A DNA stretch of 64,000 nt from Streptomyces sp. PR69 (GTDB lineage Bacteria; Actinomycetota; Actinomycetes; Streptomycetales; Streptomycetaceae), in assembly GCF_026420845.1 (NCBI RefSeq), contig NZ_JAOWCB010000011.1, positions 1 through 64,000 of the forward strand, in the 5' to 3' direction. Position numbers and translations under genes: made by a program. Below the pieces are notes generated by a model that worked only from the letters and a program-made list of their open reading frames with translations, was not told the DNA's origin and searched no databases. Below, one piece after another: positions 59,024 through 64,000 of the stretch. How positions within the stretch are numbered: position 1 is the first letter of the stretch; every line of letters starts with the position of its first letter.

Positions 59024-59976
59024 CGGCATTTCGCCGCTTACCGCGGCTGAGCATCGGCCTGCCCGTCTACAACGGCGAGGAGTACCTCGCCGAGGCGCTC
59101 GACGCCCTGCTCGGCCAGACATACGAGGACTTCGAACTGGTTATCTCCGACAACGCCTCGACCGACGGGACCCGGGACATCTGCCGCCGGTACGCCGCGC
59201 GGGACTCACGCATCCGGTACCTCCGGCTGCCCCGGAACATCGGCGCCGCGCCGAACCACAACTACGTGTTCACCGAGTGCCGCGGCGAGTTGTTCAAGTG
59301 GGCCTCGCACGACGACCTGTACGCCCGGGACCTGCTGCGGCGGTGCGTCTCGGCGCTGGACGAACGGCCGGACGTGGTCCTCGCACACAGCGGCCAGGCG
59401 GTCATCGGCGGCGACGGCCAGGTGAAGGTCCCGTACGAGTACGGGCTCGCTACCGACTCGCCGCACGCTCCGGAGCGCTTCCGCAGCCTGCTGTTCGAGC
59501 CCGGCGGCGACGACTTCTACGGGGTGATGCGGGCCGATGTGCTGCGCCGGGTGAAGCCGCACGACAGCTACCACCACGCGGACCGCACGTTCGTCGCCGA
59601 GATAACCCTGCACGGGCCCTTCCACCAGGTGCCGGAGCTGCTGTACTTCCGCCGCGACCACCCTGCCCGCGCCGAGCGGGCGAACCCTTCCAAGCGCTCC
59701 CGGTGCGCCAACCTGGACCCGCGCCGGGCAGGCCCGCTGCACCCGGTGCCCCGGCTGCTCGCCGAGTACGTCTGGGGCTTCGCCGCGGCGATCCGGCGGG
59801 CGCCGCTGTCCCCGGCCGACCGGCGCGCGTGCTACCGCCACCTGGCCGCGTGGCTGGCCAGCCGGGTCCGGCCGGGCGCCGGCGAGCGGGTCGAGGACCG
59901 CGCCCCGGTCGACCCGGACCGGCTCACCGTCTCCGTCGACGCCCTCGTCGCAGGACGTGAGGGGAGGCGGGCATGA
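59020..59976 (+). CDS. Glycosyltransferase family 2
   Basis: The product has 318 residues from the ATG at 59020. It is a GT-A enzyme with LSIGLPVYNGEEYLAEALDA, FELVISDNASTDGT and a metal-site region KWASHDDLY in place of the classic DxD. No membrane helix is present, so it acts on the cytoplasmic side of the lipid-linked acceptor. It overlaps both neighbours by four bases. The sugar donor is unknown. Confidence 0.9.
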   Translation: MTAFRRLPRLSIGLPVYNGEEYLAEALDALLGQTYEDFELVISDNASTDGTRDICRRYAARDSRIRYLRLPRNIGAAPNHNYVFTECRGELFKWASHDDLYARDLLRRCVSALDERPDVVLAHSGQAVIGGDGQVKVPYEYGLATDSPHAPERFRSLLFEPGGDDFYGVMRADVLRRVKPHDSYHHADRTFVAEITLHGPFHQVPELLYFRRDHPARAERANPSKRSRCANLDPRRAGPLHPVPRLLAEYVWGFAAAIRRAPLSPADRRACYRHLAAWLASRVRPGAGERVEDRAPVDPDRLTVSVDALVAGREGRRA

Positions 59977-61292
59977 CACCTGCGGACGAGACTTTGGTGC
60001 GCGTCGGGCTGTTCGGTCTGCTCGGCTCCGGCAACCTCGGCAACGACGGGTCGCTGGAAGCCGTGCTCGGCTACCTCCGCGCCGAGCACCCGGGGGCGGC
60101 CGTGGACGCGCTGTGCGGCGGACCCGAGGCAGTCGAGAGCCGGTACGGGATCCCCGCGACGCGGCTGCACTGGTACCGCGGGGAGTACCGGACCGCGTCG
60201 CGTGCGGGCGCGGTCGCGGCGAAGGGGCTGGGCAAACTCGTCGACGCGGTCCGCACCGCCGCCTGGGTGCGCCGGCACGACGTGGTGATCGTGCCGGGCA
60301 TGGGCGTCCTGGAGGCCACACTGCCGCTGCGGCCGTGGGGCTTCCCGTACTCGCTGTTCCTGCTGTGCGCGTCCGGCCGGCTGTTCGGGGCCCGGGTCGC
60401 GCTGGTCGGCGTGGGCGCGGACACGATCAGGGACCGGCCGACCCGGGCCCTGGTGCGCTGGTCTGCGCGGCTGGCCGCGTACCGGTCGTACCGGGACACC
60501 CTGTCCCGCGACGCGATGCGGGCGATGGGCGTGGACACCGCGCGCGACGAGGTCTACCCGGACCTCGCCTTCGCCCTGCCGACGCCGACCCCGACCCCGA
60601 CCCCGACGCCGACCCTGACCCCGACGCCGACGCCGACGCCGACCCTGACGCCGACGCCGACGCCGCGGGCGAGCGGACCCGACAAGCGCTCAGTCCCCCC
60701 GGGCCAAGTCTGCGTCGGCGTCATGGACTTCCACGGCGGCAACGACGACCGTGCGCGGGCCGAGGAGATCCACCGCCGCTACCTCGACGGAACGACCCGC
60801 TTCGTCCGCGCGCTGGTCGAAGACGGCAGGCCCGTCCGGCTGCTCACCGGCGACGAGTGCGACGCGCCGGTGGTCGCCGCGATCCTCGCCGCGGTGGACT
60901 CGCCGCTGGTCACCGCCGCCGAGGCGGCCTCGCTGGACGACCTGATGAAGGAGACGGCGGCCGCCGACACCGTGGTGGCGACCCGTTACCACAACCTGAT
61001 CTGCGCGCTGAAGACCGGCACGCCGACGCTCGCACTCAGCTATGCGGCGAAGAGCGACGCGCTCATGGCTCGGATGGGGCTGGCCGCGTACTGCCACCCG
61101 GCTCGCGAGGTCGACGCCGACCGGCTGCTGGAGCAGTTCCGGTCGCTTCAGCGGCGATCGGCGGAGCTGCGGCGGACTCTCGCCGAGCGAAACCTGGCCG
61201 CCGCACGGCAACTCGCGCACCAGTTCAGCGCCTTGACCACGGCCCTGTTCCCGGCGGCCGACCATGCCCACGCCTATCGGGAGACTCGATGA
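59973..61292 (+). CDS. Polysaccharide pyruvyl transferase with Thr-Pro repeat insert
   Basis: The product has 439 residues. The start VRVGLFGLLGSGNLGNDGSLEAVLGYL, IVPGMGVLEATLPL, ALVGVGADTIRDRPTR and the C-terminal VVATRYHNLICALKTGTPTLAL match the CsaB-type pyruvyl transferase family, which puts ketal pyruvate on a sugar from phosphoenolpyruvate. The two halves of the GT-B-like fold are joined by a TPTP/TLTP stretch of about 28 residues, coded by a hexanucleotide repeat. Pyruvylation would add further negative charge to a polymer already carrying uronate. Confidence 0.88.
   Translation: MTPADETLVRVGLFGLLGSGNLGNDGSLEAVLGYLRAEHPGAAVDALCGGPEAVESRYGIPATRLHWYRGEYRTASRAGAVAAKGLGKLVDAVRTAAWVRRHDVVIVPGMGVLEATLPLRPWGFPYSLFLLCASGRLFGARVALVGVGADTIRDRPTRALVRWSARLAAYRSYRDTLSRDAMRAMGVDTARDEVYPDLAFALPTPTPTPTPTPTLTPTPTPTPTLTPTPTPRASGPDKRSVPPGQVCVGVMDFHGGNDDRARAEEIHRRYLDGTTRFVRALVEDGRPVRLLTGDECDAPVVAAILAAVDSPLVTAAEAASLDDLMKETAAADTVVATRYHNLICALKTGTPTLALSYAAKSDALMARMGLAAYCHPAREVDADRLLEQFRSLQRRSAELRRTLAERNLAAARQLAHQFSALTTALFPAADHAHAYRETR
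60579..60665 (+). repeat. In-frame hexanucleotide microsatellite
   Basis: About fourteen CCGACC/CCGACG/CCCTGAC-type hexamers encode alternating Thr-Pro with three Thr-Leu steps between the domains of the pyruvyl transferase. Slippage would change linker length by two residues at a time without frameshift. Confidence 0.9.
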
Positions 61293-61840
61293 AAGCGACC
61301 GAAGTCCCGCAGATCGCGGGCGCGTTCCTGTTCGAGCCGACGCCGTACGCCGACGAACGCGGCTTCTTCTGCCGCACCTTCGACGCCGACGTGGTTCGCT
61401 CCGCGGGCCTGGACCCGGACGCCTTCGTCCAGGACAGCGTGTCCCGCTCGGCCCGCGGTGTGCTGCGCGGCCTGCATCTGCGCTCCGGCGCCGGAGAGGC
61501 CAAGCTTGTGCGGTGCTCGTACGGGAGGATCTTCGACGTCGTCGTGGACCTGCGGCCGGACTCGCCGACGTACCGCGGCCGGGCCTTCTTCGAGCTGTCC
61601 GACGAGACGCAGGCGACCCTGTATATCCCGGCGGGATGCGCGCACGGCTTCCAGGCGCTGACCGGGACCGCCGACACCTCGTACCGGATCGACCGCCCGC
61701 ACGATCCGGCCGAGGACGTGACCATCGCCTTCGACGACCCGGAGCTCGCCATTCCGTGGCCGCTGCCGGTCACATCGACGTCCCTGCGGGACCGGGAGGC
61801 GCCGAGCCTCGCCGAGGTCCTGAAACACATAGAGAAGTGA
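61289..61840 (+). CDS. dTDP-4-dehydrorhamnose 3,5-epimerase-like enzyme
   Basis: The product has 183 residues from an ATG overlapping the pyruvyl transferase stop. RmlC cupin features are DERGFFCRTFDADV, the catalytic His in RGVLRGLHL, VRCSYGRIFDVVVDLRPDSPTY and LYIPAGCAHGFQAL. It would epimerise C3 and/or C5 of a 4-keto-6-deoxy sugar nucleotide. No dTDP-glucose synthase or dehydratase is nearby, so its substrate may be the CDP-linked keto-sugar of this operon. Confidence 0.88.
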   Translation: MKATEVPQIAGAFLFEPTPYADERGFFCRTFDADVVRSAGLDPDAFVQDSVSRSARGVLRGLHLRSGAGEAKLVRCSYGRIFDVVVDLRPDSPTYRGRAFFELSDETQATLYIPAGCAHGFQALTGTADTSYRIDRPHDPAEDVTIAFDDPELAIPWPLPVTSTSLRDREAPSLAEVLKHIEK

Positions 61841-61847
61841 GGTCGGC

Positions 61848-63218
61848 GTGAACGCCCAAGACACCCAGGACACCCAGGACACCCAAGACACCCAGGACGC
61901 CGAAGAGCCCCTCCTGCCCCGGTCACGGCTGGCGAACGAGCGGCTGCACGCCCTGATCCCGGGGGGTGCGCACACCTACGCCAAGGGCGACGACCAGTAC
62001 CCCGAGAACCTGGCCCCGGTCATCAGCCACGGCCGTGGCGCGCATGTGTGGGACATCGACGGCAACCGCTATATCGAGTACGGCTCCGGCCTGCGGTCGG
62101 TCAGCCTCGGCCACGCCCACCCACGCGTGATCGAGGCGGTACGGCGGGAACTCGGCCGGGGCAGCAATTTCGTCCGGCCGTCCATCGTGGAGGCCGAAGC
62201 CGCGGAACGCTTCCTGGCCACGGTGCCGACCGCCGAGATGGTGAAGTTCGCGAAGAACGGCTCCGACGCCACCACCGCCGCGGTGCGCCTCGCCCGCGCC
62301 GTCACCGGGCGCCCGCGGGCAGCCATCTGCGCCGACCATCCGTTCTTCTCCGTCGACGACTGGTTTATCGGCGCCACGCCGATGTCCGCGGGCATTCCAG
62401 CGGCCACCAGCGACCTGACCGTGGCATTCCCCTACGGCGACCTGGCCGCCACGGCGGAGCTTCTCACCCGGTACGAGAACGAGGTCGCCTGTCTGATCCT
62501 GGAACCCGCCACCCACACCGAGCCGCCGACCGGGTATCTCGCCGGCCTGCGCGAGCTGGCCGACCGGCACGGCTGCGTACTGATCTTCGATGAGATGATC
62601 ACCGGCTTCCGCTGGTCCGAGGCGGGCGCCCAGGGCCTCTACGGCGTCGTCCCCGACCTCTCCACGTTCGGCAAGGCGCTGGGCAACGGATTCGCCGTCT
62701 CCGCGCTGGCCGGGCGCCGTGATCTGATGGAGCGGGGCGGGCTGCGTCACTCCGGCGACCGGGTGTTCCTGCTGTCCACGACGCACGGTGCGGAAACGCA
62801 CTCGCTGGCAGCCGCGATGGCCGTGCAAGCCACGTACGCCGAAGAGGGCGTCACCGCGCAGCTGCACTCCCTCGGCGAGCGGTTGGCCGCCGGAGTCCGC
62901 GACGCCGCGGCCGGCATGGGCGTCGGCGACCACATCGTCGTCCGGGGACGGGCCAGCAACCTGGTCTTCGCCACCCTCGACGAGAACCGGCAGCCGTCGC
63001 AGCAGTACCGCACCCTGTTTCTGCGCCGGCTCCTCATGGGCGGGGTGCTGGCCCCGTCGTTCGTGGTGAGCAGCGCGCTCGACGACGCCGACATCGATCA
63101 CACCGTCGATGTGGTGGCCCAGGCGTGTGCGGTGTACCGGAAGGCACTGGACGCCGCCGACCCCACACCCTGGCTGGCGGGACGGCCGGTGAAACCCGTA
63201 TTCCGCCGCCTGGCCTGA
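61848..63218 (+). CDS. Class III aminotransferase, glutamate-1-semialdehyde aminomutase-like
   Basis: The product has 456 residues from a GTG at 61848. The N-terminus carries a DTQDTQDTQDTQD repeat from 9-base DNA units. The fold is clear: LIPGGAHTYAKGDDQYP, GYGS-type cofactor region YIEYGSGLRSVSLGHAHP, KNGSDATTAAVRLAR, IFDEMITGFRW and the PLP lysine in STFGKALGNGFAV. Such HemL-like enzymes occur in surface-polysaccharide loci and probably aminate a keto-sugar rather than serve haem synthesis. It is the last gene of the operon. Confidence 0.88.
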   Translation: MNAQDTQDTQDTQDTQDAEEPLLPRSRLANERLHALIPGGAHTYAKGDDQYPENLAPVISHGRGAHVWDIDGNRYIEYGSGLRSVSLGHAHPRVIEAVRRELGRGSNFVRPSIVEAEAAERFLATVPTAEMVKFAKNGSDATTAAVRLARAVTGRPRAAICADHPFFSVDDWFIGATPMSAGIPAATSDLTVAFPYGDLAATAELLTRYENEVACLILEPATHTEPPTGYLAGLRELADRHGCVLIFDEMITGFRWSEAGAQGLYGVVPDLSTFGKALGNGFAVSALAGRRDLMERGGLRHSGDRVFLLSTTHGAETHSLAAAMAVQATYAEEGVTAQLHSLGERLAAGVRDAAAGMGVGDHIVVRGRASNLVFATLDENRQPSQQYRTLFLRRLLMGGVLAPSFVVSSALDDADIDHTVDVVAQACAVYRKALDAADPTPWLAGRPVKPVFRRLA

Positions 63219-63232
63219 GATCTGACGATCAG

Positions 63233-63937
63233 TCAGGCACGCTCCCGCCGACCGCCGTCGGCCATCCGATCGGCCATCCGATCGACCAGCCACGCGGTCG
63301 CCGGCATCACCGCCAGCGCGGTGCACCAGCCGCCGAGGACGTCGGTCGGGTAGTGCGCGCCCAGGGCGACCTGCGCCCAGCCCATGGCGGCCCCGGCGAC
63401 CAGCGCGGCGGCGAGCACGAGTGATATGCCGGCCGCCCTGCCGAGGCCGAACCGGCCGACCGCGAGCAGCGCCACCATGAGGGCGAGCGCGGTGGCGAAG
63501 GCGGTGTGCCCGCTCGGGTAGGACAGATGCCCGTCATGGATGGTGCGCCCCACCAGGGGCTTGAGCAGCGTCGTCGTCCCCACGGTCAGGCCGGCGCCGG
63601 CGACGACGAGCACAGCCGCGCGAGGACGCCGAAGCAGCAGACAGCCGGTCACGGCGGCCAGGACCAGCGCCGCCGCTCCCACGGGCTCCCCCAAGAAGTC
63701 CATGGCCAGAGCGACATTCCGCCACGGCGTCCCCACCCCGTGCACCACCGCCCAGATCCGCGAATCCACCACGCCGGGCTCGCCGTCACCGGCGTACAGC
63801 CCCCCGAGCCCGACGACCACCACCGCGGCGAGACCCGCGATCAGCCCGAGCCACACACGCAGCCCCGGCGGCAGCACCACGGCCACCAGCCGGCCGGTCA
63901 CACGCCCACCGCGCCCGGTCGGCCTGCGGCAGTCCAC
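63233..63937 (-). CDS. PAP2-family membrane phosphatase
   Basis: The product has 234 residues from a GTG at 63935-63937; a GTG at 63899-63901 (VTGRLVAVV) is an equally possible start. Five or six membrane helices frame the three acid-phosphatase motifs: KPLVGRTIHDG (a KxxxxxxRP-like start), YPSGHTAFATA and the GAHYPTDVLGG His/Asp. Enzymes of this family dephosphorylate lipid phosphates, for example undecaprenyl pyrophosphate. Convergent to the exopolysaccharide operon with 14 bases between stops, it may recycle the lipid carrier, though the opposite strand argues for separate control. Confidence 0.88.
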   Translation of the reverse strand: MDCRRPTGRGGRVTGRLVAVVLPPGLRVWLGLIAGLAAVVVVGLGGLYAGDGEPGVVDSRIWAVVHGVGTPWRNVALAMDFLGEPVGAAALVLAAVTGCLLLRRPRAAVLVVAGAGLTVGTTTLLKPLVGRTIHDGHLSYPSGHTAFATALALMVALLAVGRFGLGRAAGISLVLAAALVAGAAMGWAQVALGAHYPTDVLGGWCTALAVMPATAWLVDRMADRMADGGRRERA

Positions 63938-64000
63938 CGTGATCGGCAGATGGCGTTTCCCCCGTCATGTCTGACCTGGCCCACGCGGGAGCCACCGGCC

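Noticed and set aside
1..64000. tRNA, rRNA, insertion sequences or prophage genes
   Set aside because: I saw no tRNA cloverleaf ending, rRNA signature, transposase, integrase or phage structural gene on reading both strands. A covariance-model scan would be needed to exclude small RNAs fully.

Overview
The window is very GC-rich chromosomal DNA. Codon third positions are almost all G or C, many genes start with GTG (a few with TTG), and neighbouring genes repeatedly overlap by four bases. Together with a SepF-like paralogue, a bacterial Pnkp/Hen1 pair, F420-type LLM oxidoreductase signatures and a phenazine cluster, this points to an actinomycete, most likely a Streptomyces. I saw no rRNA or tRNA gene, insertion sequence, phage gene or CRISPR array.

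Region 1 (1-7987, minus strand) is the most unusual part. A Crp-type regulator is followed by five tightly coupled genes: a nucleotidyl-cyclase-fold protein, a P-loop (STAND-like) ATPase with a helical-repeat C-terminus, a band-7/SPFH-like protein, a small membrane protein resembling Pycsar effectors (DUF5706/PycTM type), and a secreted, membrane-anchored VWA protein that runs off the left edge. The cyclase C-terminus and the ATPase N-terminus carry the same short motif (GDxQIFxGN), which suggests homotypic or amyloid-type signalling. This is my main candidate for an undescribed conflict/signalling system.

Region 2 (7988-22176) begins with a 0.9 kb gene-free stretch rich in inverted and tandem repeats. 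It is followed by the Pnkp-Hen1 RNA repair pair, a homocysteine methyltransferase, an LLM oxidoreductase, a small hypothetical gene, a SepF-like/ATPase/hypothetical operon, a secreted M9 collagenase and a divergent Xaa-Pro aminopeptidase.

Region 3 (22256-28327) is a compact catabolic operon of hydroxyproline type: a DapA-family enzyme, two proline-racemase-family enzymes, an aldehyde dehydrogenase, an ornithine-cyclodeaminase-family reductase and a GntR regulator. A shared 12-base element lies upstream of the first gene and upstream of the regulator gene. No D-hydroxyproline oxidase gene is present.

Region 4 (28381-34689, minus strand) is a small phenazine cluster: phzF, then phzD-phzE-phzB and two methyltransferases. 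phzC and phzG are absent, and a strong terminator hairpin separates phzF from the rest.

Region 5 (35343-63218, plus strand) is a 21-gene, roughly 28 kb exopolysaccharide operon with no internal gap above about 82 bases. It encodes an initiating sugar-phosphate transferase, an AlgD-like GDP-mannose dehydrogenase, three further glycosyltransferases, two Wzz-like proteins with degenerate kinase domains, an asparagine-synthase-like amidotransferase, a two-domain oxidoreductase, a heparinase-family protein, a beta-helix protein, Wzy-like and Wzx-like membrane proteins, a pyruvyl transferase and a cassette for an unusual C-methylated sugar. A PAP2 phosphatase gene converges on its end.
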